From: VMDJ01 sp038146785
GTDB taxonomy: Bacteria > Pseudomonadota > Gammaproteobacteria > Chromatiales > Chromatiaceae
Direction: 5' to 3'
Length of the DNA stretch: 64,000 bases
Assembly: GCA_038146785.1 (NCBI GenBank)
Contig: JAYQSI010000017.1
Span: forward strand, 186,001 to 250,000
Below are positions 17,525 to 27,527 of the stretch, in pieces. Each line of letters opens with the position of its first letter. The first letter of the stretch is position 1. Both the position numbers and the translations under genes were made by a program. Below the pieces are notes generated by a model. That model ran no database searches. It had not been told where the DNA came from and saw nothing but the letters and a program-made list of their open reading frames with translations.

Positions 17525-20134
17525 TTACGCAGCCGATGACTCAAGGAAGTCTTGAGCAAAGCGTTGCAATACACCGCCCGCTGCATAGACAGTCACTTCT
17601 TCAGCGGTATCTAAACGACACGTCACAATAATGTTGGTTGATGTGCCATCACGACGCGTCATCTCAACAACCAAATCACAGCGAGGTGAAATATCACCCA
17701 ATACCGTGAAGGTCTCAGTACCATCGATATTGAAACTCTCGCGGGTCTCGCCCTCTTTAAACTCTAACGGCAACACGCCCATGCCAACCAAGTTGGTGCG
17801 GTGAATACGCTCAAAGCCTTCAGCAATAATCGCTTCAACACCTGCCAAACGCACACCCTTAGCTGCCCAGTCACGCGATGAACCCTGACCATAGTCAGCG
17901 CCAGCGACAATACATAACGGTTGTTTACGATTCATGTAGGTCTCAATAGCTTCCCACATGCGCATCTGCTGACCTTCCGGCTCAACACGCGCCAATGAAC
18001 CTTGAATGACTTCACCATTCTCATCACGACACATTTCATTGAGCAGCTTAGGATTCGCAAAGGTGGCACGCTGGGCGGTCAAGTGATCGCCACGGTGGGT
18101 TGCATACGAATTGAAGTCTTCTTCTGGCAGACCCATCTTGGCTAAATACTCACCCGCTGCAGAACTTGCCAAGATCGCATTCGATGGTGACAAGTGATCG
18201 GTTGTGATGTTGTCACCCAAGACTGCCAAAGGACGCATATCTTTCATCGTACGCTCACCGGCTAGCGCACCTTCCCAATAAGGAGGACGGCGGATGTAGG
18301 TACTCATCTCACGCCAATCATAAAGTGGGCTCTTCGCCTCTTCGATAGCACCGAGATCAAACATTGGCTCGTAGATCGCACGGAACTGTTCTGGCTTAAC
18401 GAACTCAGAAACGATCGCATCAATCTCTTCATCTGATGGCCAAATATCTTGCAGACGAATCTCGTTACCACTCGCATCTTTACCAAGAACATCGTTCTCA
18501 ATATCAAAACGCATCGTGCCCGCGATGGCATACGCGACAACCAGTGGTGGCGAGGCAAGAAACGCTTGCTTCGCATAGGGATGAATACGGCCATCGAAGT
18601 TACGGTTACCTGACAACACCGCCGTTGCATAAAGATCACGATCAATGATCTCTTGTTGAATCTTTGGATCCAACGCACCACTCATGCCGTTACAGGTTGT
18701 ACAAGCATAAGCCACGATGCCAAAGCCCATCTTTTCCAGTTCAGGTAACAAACCTGACTCTTCGAGATACAGCTTTGCAACTTTAGAACCAGGCGCAAAA
18801 GAAGATTTAACCCAAGGCTTACGAATCAAACCTAACTCATTGGCTTTTTTAGCCACCAAGCCTGCCGCAACCACGTTACGAGGATTTGATGTATTGGTAC
18901 ATGAGGTAATCGCTGCAATGATGACTGCACCATCTGGCATCAAGCCTTCTGCTTCCTCTGCTTGAGCTTTATCTAGATTAACGGCGATCTCACGCTCACC
19001 GAGTGCTGTTGTTGGCAAGCGGCGATGTGGGTTTGATGGACCGGCCATATTACGCACAACCGATGATAGATCGAACTCGAGCACACGCTCGTAATGCGCC
19101 TCAGCTAAATCATCTGCCCAAAGCCCAACAGTCTTGGCATAGTTTTCAACCAACTGAACTTGCTGTGGATCACGACCTGTCAACTTTAAGTAATCGATGG
19201 TCTGCTCATCGATATAGAACATACCGGCTGAAGCACCATACTCAGGCGTCATATTCGAAATCGTCGCACGGTCACCAATGGTTAGCTTCTTTGCACCTTC
19301 GCCAAAGAACTCGACATAAGATGAAACCACACGCTCTTGACGTAAAAACTCAGTGATCGCCAATACGATATCGGTAGCCGTAATACCTGGCTTACGCTCA
19401 CCCACAAGGCGAACACCCACAATCTCTGGCAAACGCATCATGGATGCGCGACCTAGCATCACGTTCTCAGCTTCAAGACCACCCACACCAATCGCAATAA
19501 CACCTAAAGCATCAACGTGCGGCGTGTGCGAGTCAGTGCCCACACAGGTATCCGGGAAAGCCAAGCCGTCACGGTTTTGAATAACCGGCGACATCTTCTC
19601 CAGATTGATCTGGTGCATGATGCCGTTACCCGCAGGGATAACATCGACGTTTTTAAAGGCTGTCTTTGTCCATTCAATAAAGTGGAAACGATCTTCGTTA
19701 CGACGATCTTCAATCGCACGATTCTTCTCGAACGCTTCTGGATCAAAACCTGGTGCTTCAACTGCCAATGAGTGATCTACGATCAATTGGGTTGGTACAA
19801 CAGGATTAACCTTTGACGGATCACCGCCCTTATCTGCAATCGCATCACGCAAACCCGCCAAATCAACTAACGCTGTTTGACCCAAGATGTCATGACATAC
19901 CACGCGCGCCGGATACCACGGGAAATCCAAATCACGCTTAAAGCCAATGATCTGCTTCAAACACGCATCTAATGACTCAGGATCACAACGACGCACCAAC
20001 TGCTCTGCCAAGACACGCGAGGTGTATGGCAACTTGGCATAGGCGCCCTTTTCAATTGACTCGACTGCCTCGATCACATCGTAGTAATCAAGATCAGTAC
20101 CAGGAAGAGGTTTACGAAATGCAGTATTGCTCAT
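17525..20134 (-). CDS. acnD: Fe-S dependent 2-methylcitrate dehydratase AcnD
   Basis: Aconitase-superfamily enzyme that dehydrates 2-methylcitrate in the methylcitrate cycle. 869 aa. The [4Fe-4S] ligands are in ITSCTNTSNPRN (one Cys) and ACTTCNGMSG (two Cys). The C-terminal swivel domain contains GADYGQGSSRDWAAKG. Distinguished from AcnA/AcnB by the prp context and by the adjacent PrpF. It starts 16 bases after prpC. Confidence 0.96.
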   Translation of the reverse strand: MSNTAFRKPLPGTDLDYYDVIEAVESIEKGAYAKLPYTSRVLAEQLVRRCDPESLDACLKQIIGFKRDLDFPWYPARVVCHDILGQTALVDLAGLRDAIADKGGDPSKVNPVVPTQLIVDHSLAVEAPGFDPEAFEKNRAIEDRRNEDRFHFIEWTKTAFKNVDVIPAGNGIMHQINLEKMSPVIQNRDGLAFPDTCVGTDSHTPHVDALGVIAIGVGGLEAENVMLGRASMMRLPEIVGVRLVGERKPGITATDIVLAITEFLRQERVVSSYVEFFGEGAKKLTIGDRATISNMTPEYGASAGMFYIDEQTIDYLKLTGRDPQQVQLVENYAKTVGLWADDLAEAHYERVLEFDLSSVVRNMAGPSNPHRRLPTTALGEREIAVNLDKAQAEEAEGLMPDGAVIIAAITSCTNTSNPRNVVAAGLVAKKANELGLIRKPWVKSSFAPGSKVAKLYLEESGLLPELEKMGFGIVAYACTTCNGMSGALDPKIQQEIIDRDLYATAVLSGNRNFDGRIHPYAKQAFLASPPLVVAYAIAGTMRFDIENDVLGKDASGNEIRLQDIWPSDEEIDAIVSEFVKPEQFRAIYEPMFDLGAIEEAKSPLYDWREMSTYIRRPPYWEGALAGERTMKDMRPLAVLGDNITTDHLSPSNAILASSAAGEYLAKMGLPEEDFNSYATHRGDHLTAQRATFANPKLLNEMCRDENGEVIQGSLARVEPEGQQMRMWEAIETYMNRKQPLCIVAGADYGQGSSRDWAAKGVRLAGVEAIIAEGFERIHRTNLVGMGVLPLEFKEGETRESFNIDGTETFTVLGDISPRCDLVVEMTRRDGTSTNIIVTCRLDTAEEVTVYAAGGVLQRFAQDFLESSAA

Positions 20135-20150
20135 GTTTTTAATCCAACAA

Positions 20151-21300
20151 TTATGAGCGCTTGTTCAATGGAACAAACTTAAGGTTTTCAGGGCCGGTGT
20201 AATTCGCTGACGGACGAATAATTTTGCCGTCTTGGCGCTGCTCGATAACGTGAGCGCCCCAGCCAGTTACGCGTGCAATAACAAACAACGGTGTGAACAT
20301 ATCTGTTGGCACACCCATCTGGTTATAAGACACCGCAGAGAACCAATCCAAATTCGGGAACATCTTTTTGATCTCCCACATCACACTTTCTAAACGCTCA
20401 GCCACGTCGTACATCTTGGTATCGCCTTGCTCATCAGAAAGCGATTTAGCAACACGCTTGATGACGTCGTTACGTGGATCGCCTACGGTATAAACCGGGT
20501 GACCAAAACCAATCACAATCTCTTTACGACCAACACGTTCACGAATGTCTGCCTCGGCTGTATCCGGATCGTTATAACGCGATTGAATACGGAAAGCCTC
20601 TTCGTTAGCACCACCGTGCTTTGGACCACGTAAGGCACCGATTGAACCGGTAATTGATGAATACAAATCTGAGTTTGTGCCCGCAATAACACGACCGGTA
20701 AAGGTCGACGCATTGAATTCATGTTCTGCATAAGAGAATCAATGAGGTGTGCATCGCGCGCACCCATGAATCAGATGGCGCTTCACCGTGCAACAAATGC
20801 AAGAAGTGACCACCCACTGAATCATCATCGGTTTCCACTTCAATACGCTTACCGTTAACCGCAAAGTGATACCAGTACAGCAACATTGAACCAAAGCTCG
20901 CCATCAAGCGATCAATGATGTCGCGTGCTTCAGCTTCAGGATGCGATTCATTCTCTGGCATACAACAACCGAGAACTGATGCACCGGTACGCATCACATC
21001 CATCGGGTGAGCTGATGCCGGCAACGCTTCAAGCGCTTGCTTAACCGCTTGCGGTAAACCACGCATCGACTTCAAACGCTTCTTGTAGCTTTTGAGCTCA
21101 GCTGCATTTGGCAATTTACCGTGAACAATAAGGTGTGCCACCTCTTCAAACTCACAGGTCTCTGCAAGATCCAGGATGTCATAACCACGATAATGTAGAT
21201 CGTTACCGGTGCGACCGACGGTACAAATCGCGGTATTACCCGCAGCAGTACCTGATAAGGCAACGGATTTTTTGGCTTTTGGTAAAACTTGTTCGCCCAT
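20151..21300 (-). pseudogene. prpC: 2-methylcitrate synthase PrpC, broken by a single-base frameshift
   Basis: Condenses propionyl-CoA with oxaloacetate. The first frame (21300-20719) gives the citrate-synthase N-terminal domain (GLAGVIAG-type region replaced by NTAICTVGRTGNDLHYRGYD) and ends after TSLILL. The second frame continues with AEHEFNASTFTGRVIAGTNS, the GPKHGGANE active-site histidine region and IGFGHPVY. Removing one T from the TT run at about 20731 restores one frame of about 382 codons, the normal family length. As the rest of the operon is intact, sequencing error is likely. Confidence 0.94.
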
Positions 21301-21311
21301 AGTTATGCTCC

Positions 21312-22202
21312 TTATTTATCGTCTTCACAGCTTGTAAACAGCGCATCGAGCTTCTGCTCAAAGTCGTGATAACCAAGGTAATCGTAAAGATCCATACGTG
21401 TCTGCATAGTGTCGATAACACCTGCCTGAGAACCGGTCTCTCGCAAATTTTTATAAACATTTAACGCAGCCGCATTGGCTGCACGGAAAGCACTTAATGG
21501 ATACAACGCAATACTGACACCAACACTTGCCAACTCATCAGTGGTAAACAATGGCGTTGAACCAAATTCAGTGATGTTTGCCAATACAGGCACATCAACA
21601 TGCTTAATGAACTCTTCGTATTGCGAAAGCTCTGTCATCGCTTCTGGGAAGATTGCATCCGCGCCCGCTTCAACACAGGCACATGCACGATCAATCGCTG
21701 ACTGCATGCCTTCCACTGCTAACGCATCGGTACGTGCCATCAAGACAAAATCAGGATCGTATTTCGCATCAACCGCCGCCTTAATACGATCAACCATCTC
21801 ACCTTGTGAAACGACTGCTTTATTCGGACGGTGACCACAACGCTTTTGCGCCACCTGATCTTCAATATGTACAGCTGCTGCGCCACCTTTAATCATGCTG
21901 CGAACCGTGCGCGCAATATTAAAAGCACCACCCCAGCCGGTATCGATATCCACCATGACTGGCAAGGTGGTGACATCGGTAATACGGCGTAAGTCGATCA
22001 ATACATCTTCCATGGTGGTGATACCCAAATCAGGGATACCGCATGATCCGGCTGCAACACCGCCACCTGAGATATACAGTGATTTATAGCCACTCGCCTC
22101 GGCTAAACGTGCGTGATAAGCGGTAGTTGCACCAACGCATTGCAATGGCTTTTCTTCTGCCATTGCTTGTCTAAATTTAGCGCCTGCTGATTCAATCGAC
22201 AT
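21312..22202 (-). CDS. prpB: 2-methylisocitrate lyase PrpB
   Basis: Cleaves 2-methylisocitrate to pyruvate and succinate. PEP mutase/isocitrate lyase superfamily, 296 aa from the ATG at 22202, which has AAGGA upstream; the frame reaches a TTG at 22220, six codons further. Motifs: GATTAYHARLAEASGYKSLY, DIDTGWGGAFNIARTV (metal Asp), and the lyase signature KRCGHRPNKAV with the catalytic Cys. It is followed 11 bases later by prpC. Confidence 0.97.
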   Translation of the reverse strand: MSIESAGAKFRQAMAEEKPLQCVGATTAYHARLAEASGYKSLYISGGGVAAGSCGIPDLGITTMEDVLIDLRRITDVTTLPVMVDIDTGWGGAFNIARTVRSMIKGGAAAVHIEDQVAQKRCGHRPNKAVVSQGEMVDRIKAAVDAKYDPDFVLMARTDALAVEGMQSAIDRACACVEAGADAIFPEAMTELSQYEEFIKHVDVPVLANITEFGSTPLFTTDELASVGVSIALYPLSAFRAANAAALNVYKNLRETGSQAGVIDTMQTRMDLYDYLGYHDFEQKLDALFTSCEDDK

Positions 22203-22263
22203 TGTTTCTTTCCTTCTCAAAAGTCATCTCGCTTCTTGTGAAAGCGAATGAGGTTTGGACTAC

Positions 22264-22935
22264 TCAATTCTGTTGTGTAAGTAATCGTTCTACGTTTTCA
22301 CGAGACGCACGTATGTGCGATCGCATTAAGAGCTCAGCCATCTCGCCATCACCTCTGGCAATCGCTTCAGCGATATTGCGATGTTCAACAATCGCAATCG
22401 GCCCACGCTTGCTGCGCATACCAAATTGATATCGATACAAACGCACGAGGTAATACAGGTCGTTACACAGCAACTTGATCAAATGATCACTGCCGCTCCC
22501 CATCACCACTTGATAGTGAAAATCGAGATCGCCTGACTCTTGAAAATAGTTATTGCCCGCATCTTCATTGATCGTTTCGCCGTGCTGATCAAGTGTCTCC
22601 ATTAAGGTCTGAACTTGCTCAGGCGTCATCTTGGCTGCAGCTAAACGTGCCGCCATGCCTTCAAGCGCTTCGCGCACACGGAAGATATCGAGCAAATGGT
22701 CGCTGCTCATTTGAATCACACGCGCACCCACATTGGCACGACGTTCAACCAAGCCCATTGCCGCAAGCTGACTAATCGCTTCACGCAAAGGACCACGGCT
22801 TATGCCATAGGTTTGCGCAAGCTCAGCCTCGCTGATCTTGGTACCTGCCGGAATCGTGCCTTCAACAATTGCTTCACGCAGCTGTTGGAATACCCGCTCC
22901 GGTATGGTTTTCAAATGTTCAACGCTAACAGCCAT
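22264..22935 (-). CDS. GntR family regulator (FCD domain), likely prp/ppsA repressor
   Basis: A 223-aa regulator with an N-terminal winged helix (about residues 10-75, with SEAELAQTYGISRGPLREAI) and a C-terminal all-helical FCD ligand domain. The FCD metal-site pattern is visible as DxxFH (LDFHYQVV) and later histidines. Its ATG directly follows the prpE stop (TAAATG) inside the prp operon. Three copies of an ATTGTC(G/A)ACAAT palindrome, a half-site typical of GntR/FadR-type regulators (TTGT...ACAA), lie before prpE and ppsA. The link between this protein and those sites is inference. Confidence 0.9.
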   Translation of the reverse strand: MAVSVEHLKTIPERVFQQLREAIVEGTIPAGTKISEAELAQTYGISRGPLREAISQLAAMGLVERRANVGARVIQMSSDHLLDIFRVREALEGMAARLAAAKMTPEQVQTLMETLDQHGETINEDAGNNYFQESGDLDFHYQVVMGSGSDHLIKLLCNDLYYLVRLYRYQFGMRSKRGPIAIVEHRNIAEAIARGDGEMAELLMRSHIRASRENVERLLTQQN

Positions 22936-24828
22936 TTACTTGGCGTAACCTAAACCCTGAAGTGCTTCGGTAATCTCATCAAGGATCGCAGGATCATCGA
23001 TGGTCGCAGGCATCTTCCACTCAGTACCGTCAGCAATGCTCGACATGGTGCCACGTAAAATCTTGCCCGAACGCGTCTTTGGCAAACGCTTAACAACCGT
23101 AACGAGCTTAAACGCAGCAACAGGACCAATCAGATCGCGCACGCGCTGAATCAACTCTTTGCGAAGCTCATCCATGTCGCGATCGACACCAGCTTTAAGC
23201 ACAACCATACCCAAAGGCATCTGGCCTTTAAGCGCATCAGCAACGCCGATAACCGCACATTCAGCGATATCCGCATGACCTGCGAGAACCTCTTCCATCG
23301 CACCCGTTGATAGACGGTGACCAGCAACGTTAATCACGTCGTCAGTACGCGACATGATCCATAGGTAGCCATCTTCATCTTTAAATCCAGCATCACCGGT
23401 TAGGTAGTAGCCTGGGTATTTAGATAGGTACGAATCGATAAAGCGTTGATCGTTATTCCACAGTGTTGGCAAACACGATGGTGGCATTGGCAACTTAACC
23501 ACGATGTTACCCATATCGCCCGCTGCCTTTTCGTTACCCTCTTCGTCCAACACTTGAACGTCATAACCCGGCATCGCAACGGTTGGTGAACCCGGCTTAA
23601 CTTCCATTGGCTCAATACCTAATGGATTCGCCGCAATACCCCAGCCGGTTTCTGTCTGCCACCAGTGGTCAACAACTGGCTTACCGAGTTTGTCGCGCGC
23701 CCAGAATAAAGTGTCAGGATCACAACGCTCACCTGCAAGGAACAACGAATCCATGCAAGAGAGATCATATTTCTTCATGTATTCCGCATCCGGATCTTCT
23801 TTCTTGATTGCGCGGAATGCGGTTGGTGCCGTGAACAACACTTTGACTTTGTATTGTTCAATCACTCGCCAGAAAGCACCTGGATCAGGTGTACCAACAG
23901 GTTTACCTTCATACATCACGGTCGTACAACCTGCGAGTAATGGTGCATAAACAATGTAGCTGTGACCAACAACCCAACCTACGTCAGAAGCTGCCCAGTA
24001 AACATCACCCGGCTCAACGTTATAGATACCTTTCATGGTCCAGTGCATCGCAACCGCGTGGCCACCGTTATCACGCACTACACCTTTAGGCTGACCCGTT
24101 GTACCTGAGGTATACAAAATATAGAGCGGATCAGTTGCATCAACTGGCACACACTCGGTTGGCTCTGCTGACTCAACTGCAGTCATCCAATCAATGTCGC
24201 GACCTTCGATCAATGGTGCTTCAGCTTGTGGACGCGCATAAATCACGCAGCTTGAAGGCTTGTGAGTTGAAAGCTCGATTGCCTCATCAAGCAATGGCTT
24301 GTACTCAACAACACGGTTTGGCTCGATACCACAAGACGCACTCACAATCGCTTTTGGTTGTGCATCATTGATACGCGTCGCTAACTCATTAGCCGCAAAG
24401 CCACCAAATACAACTGAGTGAATCGCACCTAAACGCGCACAAGCGAGCATCGCGATAGCCGCTTCTGGAATCATTGGCATATAAACCAAAACGCGATCAC
24501 CTTTCTCAACACCTTGAGCTCGAAGCACGCCAGCAAACTTAGCAACTGCGTCACGCAATTCACTGTAGGTATAGGTCTTTGCATTGCCCGTGACGGGTGA
24601 ATCGTAGATCAACGCATTGCGGTCACCATTGCCCGCTTCGACATGACGATCCAACGCGTTATGACAGGTATTGAACTTGCCACCAACAAACCAGCGCGGA
24701 ACCGGCTTGGCATCCATATCCAAAATCTTGTCAGCTGGCTTGAACCATTCGAGATGACTCGCCGCTTCACCCCAAAAGGCTTCTGGGTCATTGATGGATT
24801 GCTGATAGAGCTCCTGATAGGTCGACAT
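22936..24828 (-). CDS. prpE: Propionyl-CoA synthetase PrpE
   Basis: AMP-forming acyl-CoA synthetase that activates propionate. 630 aa. The P-loop-like motif YTSGTTGQPKGVVRD and the acetyl-CoA-synthetase-type VFGGFAANELATRI are present. The catalytic lysine is in KTRSGKILRGTM near the C terminus. The order prpE-gntR-prpB-prpC-acnD-prpF and the length favour propionate over acetate, though acetate cross-activity is common. First gene of the operon; two GntR-type operators lie within 120 bases upstream of its ATG. Confidence 0.93.
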   Translation of the reverse strand: MSTYQELYQQSINDPEAFWGEAASHLEWFKPADKILDMDAKPVPRWFVGGKFNTCHNALDRHVEAGNGDRNALIYDSPVTGNAKTYTYSELRDAVAKFAGVLRAQGVEKGDRVLVYMPMIPEAAIAMLACARLGAIHSVVFGGFAANELATRINDAQPKAIVSASCGIEPNRVVEYKPLLDEAIELSTHKPSSCVIYARPQAEAPLIEGRDIDWMTAVESAEPTECVPVDATDPLYILYTSGTTGQPKGVVRDNGGHAVAMHWTMKGIYNVEPGDVYWAASDVGWVVGHSYIVYAPLLAGCTTVMYEGKPVGTPDPGAFWRVIEQYKVKVLFTAPTAFRAIKKEDPDAEYMKKYDLSCMDSLFLAGERCDPDTLFWARDKLGKPVVDHWWQTETGWGIAANPLGIEPMEVKPGSPTVAMPGYDVQVLDEEGNEKAAGDMGNIVVKLPMPPSCLPTLWNNDQRFIDSYLSKYPGYYLTGDAGFKDEDGYLWIMSRTDDVINVAGHRLSTGAMEEVLAGHADIAECAVIGVADALKGQMPLGMVVLKAGVDRDMDELRKELIQRVRDLIGPVAAFKLVTVVKRLPKTRSGKILRGTMSSIADGTEWKMPATIDDPAILDEITEALQGLGYAK

Positions 24829-24865
24829 GGTTATCTCCCGGTGTTTTTGTTGATGACTACAATTT

Positions 24866-24879
24866 AATTGTCGACAATT
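24866..24879. promoter_or_regulatory. GntR-type operator 1 before prpE
   Basis: AATTGTCGACAATT, a perfect 14-base palindrome about 40 bases upstream of the prpE ATG. The core ATTGTCGACAAT is repeated before ppsA. Confidence 0.8.
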
Positions 24880-24927
24880 TTAGCGGTTGAACCGGCTTTT
24901 TTCCGATTTATACCCATTTAATCTTTC

Positions 24928-24945
24928 AATATTGTCAACAATATT
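24928..24945. promoter_or_regulatory. GntR-type operator 2 before prpE, overlapping a -35 box
   Basis: AATATTGT-CA-ACAATATT, 8-base arms perfect with a two-base non-symmetric centre. The core differs from operator 1 at one base. On the minus strand it contains TTGACA (24938-24933), a consensus -35, so binding would block polymerase. A TATAAA follows after 20 bases, a long spacer. Confidence 0.75.
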
Positions 24946-24960
24946 AGAATTTGCTGATAA

Positions 24961-24998
24961 AAAAATGGTCCGAATCCCGAGGGAGACGAACCATTTTT
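24961..24998. terminator. Terminator after ppsA
   Basis: Nine-base arms AAAAATGGT / ACCATTTTT enclose a shorter inner CCC/GGG pairing. Oligo-A before and oligo-T after make it workable in both directions. It starts 20 bases after the ppsA stop and separates ppsA from the prpE promoter region. Confidence 0.75.
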
Positions 24999-25017
24999 CT
25001 TTAGGCTTTTTAAGCGT

Positions 25018-27384
25018 TTACGACTGCTCTGCCAAATGCAGCCAGGTATCGATAACCGTATCCGGATTCAACGAAACGCTTTCGATGCCCTGATCCAACA
25101 ACCACTTGGCCAGATCTGGATGATCCGAAGGACCCTGACCACAAATACCAATGTACTTATTGGCTTTGCGTGCCGCTTGAATGGCCATCGACAACATCTT
25201 CAATACCGCAGGGTTACGCTCATCGAAGCTGTGTGCGATCAATGCCGAGTCACGGTCAAGACCCAGAGTCAGCTGCGTCATATCGTTCGAACCGATTGAG
25301 AAACCATCAAAGTACTCAAGGAACTCATCGGCAAGCACGGCATTCGATGGCAACTCGCACATCATGATGATCTTCAGACCATTCTCACCACGCTTCAGAC
25401 CGTTCTTGCCTAACAGTTCGATAACTTGCTGTGCTTCATCCAAAGTACGTACGAATGGGATCATCACCTGCAGATTGGTCAGCCCCATGGTTTCGCGAAC
25501 GAAACGAATCGCTTCACACTCCATCTCGAAGCATTCACGGAAGCTGTCAGAGATATAACGCGATGCACCACGGAAACCAATCATTGGGTTTTCTTCTTCT
25601 GGCTCGTACAAGGTACCGCCGATCAAGTTTGCATATTCATTCGACTTAAAGTCAGACATACGCAAAATGACAGGACCTGGCGCAAATGCCGCTGCCAAAG
25701 TAGAAACACCTTCAATTACGCGCTTCACAAAGTAATCGCGTGGCGCACCGTACGCTTCAATACGCTTACCAATAGTTGCCTTAAGATCAGCATCTGTCAG
25801 CTTATCGAAGTCCAACAAGGCTTTAGGGTGAACACCCACCATGTTGTTAATCACAAATTCCAAACGCGCCAAGCCAACACCCGCATTCGGGATTTGAGCA
25901 AAGCTAAAGGCACGCTCTGGGTTGCCCACGTTCATCATTATCTTAAGAGGCACATCAGGCATGCTATCGAGCTCAACGCGGTTGATCTCGAAAGGAATCT
26001 CGCCTTCGTAAACGAAACCAGTATCACCTTCTGCACAAGACACTGTGACTGGCGCACCATCGGTCACGGTTTCAGTAACATCACCACAACCCACAACCGC
26101 AGGCACACCCAGCTCACGCGCAATGATTGCTGCGTGACAGGTACGACCACCACGATTGGTCACAATCGCTGCGGCACGTTTCATGATCGGCTCCCAGTCT
26201 GGGTCGGTCATGTCGGTAATCAAAACGTCACCTGGCTGGATCTTATCCATGTCATCCAAGCTGTGGATGATCTTGGCAACACCTGAACCAATACGCGCAC
26301 CGATTGAACGACCTTCTGAAAGCACCTTGCCAGTACCTTTCAACGCATAGCGCTCAAGGACATTACCGGTACGACTTTGAACTGTTTCTGGACGTGCTTG
26401 AACGATGTAAAGCTGACCATCGCCACCATCAAGCGCCCACTCGATATCCATAGGACGCTCGTAGTGTTTCTCAATCGCCACTGCCTGACGTGATAACTCT
26501 TCTACTTGCTCATCGGTAATACAGAACAAGCCACGTTGTGCTTCATCGACATTCACAATCTCAACCGGCTTAGGACCGCCGTTTGAGTAAATCATTTTGA
26601 TCGCTTTACCACCGACATTACGACGCAGTACCGCTGGCTTGCCCGCAGCTAAGGTTGGCTTGTGAACATAAAATTCATCTGGGTTAACCGCACCCTGCAC
26701 CACCATTTCACCAAGACCGTAACTACCGGTAACAAACACGGCATCGCGGAAACCACTTTCGGTATCGAGGGTGAACATAACGCCACTAGCACCGATATCA
26801 GAACGAATCATCTTCTGTACGCCAGCTGATAGTGCCACCAAAGAATGATCAAACCCTTGGTGAACGCGATAAGCGATCGCGCGGTCGTTGAACAACGAGG
26901 CAAATACCTCATGCACACATTCTTTAATGTGCGCCAAACCTTTTACATTAAGAACCGTTTCTTGCTGACCCGCGAAAGAGGCATCGGGTAAGTCTTCTGC
27001 CGTCGCCGATGAGCGAACTGCCCAGCTAACGTCAGTGCCGTATTCTTTTTCAAGTTCTGCGTAAGCTGATTCCAGTGCAGACTCAAACGCTGGTGGGAAT
27101 GGTGTATCCATAACCCAACCACGAATTTGCGCACCCACTTCCGCAAGACGCTTTACATCATCAACATCGAGCTCATCTAACGCTTTATTAATACGATCAG
27201 CCAAACCCTCGTGCGCTAAAAACTCACGATACGCGTGAGCTGTTGTCGCAAAACCACCTGGCACTTTGACCTGACCATCCATTGTTAGGTTGCGAATCAT
27301 TTCACCGAGAGAAGCGTTCTTACCACCTACTCGATCGACGTCGCTCATTTGCACTTCGTGCAAACCCAGTATGTATTCGTTCAT
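25018..27384 (-). CDS. ppsA: Phosphoenolpyruvate synthase PpsA
   Basis: Converts pyruvate and ATP to PEP, AMP and phosphate, the gluconeogenic entry step. 788 aa. Order: ATP-grasp domain with WAVRSSATAEDLPDASFAGQ (residues ~121-140), the swivelling phosphohistidine domain with GGRTCHAAI (His417), and the PEP-binding barrel with GFRGASRY and the C-terminal YIGICGQGPSDHP containing the catalytic Cys. GAGGAAAAGG precedes the ATG. The prp pathway upstream on the map ends in pyruvate, and the shared operator suggests co-induction with it. Confidence 0.96.
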   Translation of the reverse strand: MNEYILGLHEVQMSDVDRVGGKNASLGEMIRNLTMDGQVKVPGGFATTAHAYREFLAHEGLADRINKALDELDVDDVKRLAEVGAQIRGWVMDTPFPPAFESALESAYAELEKEYGTDVSWAVRSSATAEDLPDASFAGQQETVLNVKGLAHIKECVHEVFASLFNDRAIAYRVHQGFDHSLVALSAGVQKMIRSDIGASGVMFTLDTESGFRDAVFVTGSYGLGEMVVQGAVNPDEFYVHKPTLAAGKPAVLRRNVGGKAIKMIYSNGGPKPVEIVNVDEAQRGLFCITDEQVEELSRQAVAIEKHYERPMDIEWALDGGDGQLYIVQARPETVQSRTGNVLERYALKGTGKVLSEGRSIGARIGSGVAKIIHSLDDMDKIQPGDVLITDMTDPDWEPIMKRAAAIVTNRGGRTCHAAIIARELGVPAVVGCGDVTETVTDGAPVTVSCAEGDTGFVYEGEIPFEINRVELDSMPDVPLKIMMNVGNPERAFSFAQIPNAGVGLARLEFVINNMVGVHPKALLDFDKLTDADLKATIGKRIEAYGAPRDYFVKRVIEGVSTLAAAFAPGPVILRMSDFKSNEYANLIGGTLYEPEEENPMIGFRGASRYISDSFRECFEMECEAIRFVRETMGLTNLQVMIPFVRTLDEAQQVIELLGKNGLKRGENGLKIIMMCELPSNAVLADEFLEYFDGFSIGSNDMTQLTLGLDRDSALIAHSFDERNPAVLKMLSMAIQAARKANKYIGICGQGPSDHPDLAKWLLDQGIESVSLNPDTVIDTWLHLAEQS

Positions 27385-27420
27385 CCTTTTCCTCGAAGGG
27401 TTACGGTTATGACAATCACA

Positions 27421-27432
27421 ATTGTCGACAAT
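27421..27432. promoter_or_regulatory. GntR-type operator before ppsA
   Basis: ATTGTCGACAAT, a perfect 12-base palindrome 36 bases upstream of the ppsA ATG, identical to the core of operator 1 before prpE. Confidence 0.8.
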
Positions 27433-27527
27433 GGGAGTTTATGGGCAAAGGCGGCTCAACCATAGAGGTCTAGCCCCGAGAAATTTCAATACTTAAAAGA
27501 AACCTAGCTTATGTAACCAAACGCTAA

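Noticed and set aside
22936..24828. prpE read as acetyl-CoA synthetase AcsA
   Set aside because: Same superfamily, but its place at the head of a complete methylcitrate operon favours propionate.
25426..26286. 286-codon open frame on the plus strand
   Set aside because: It is the antisense of ppsA; low-complexity, His/Thr-rich composition with no family likeness.
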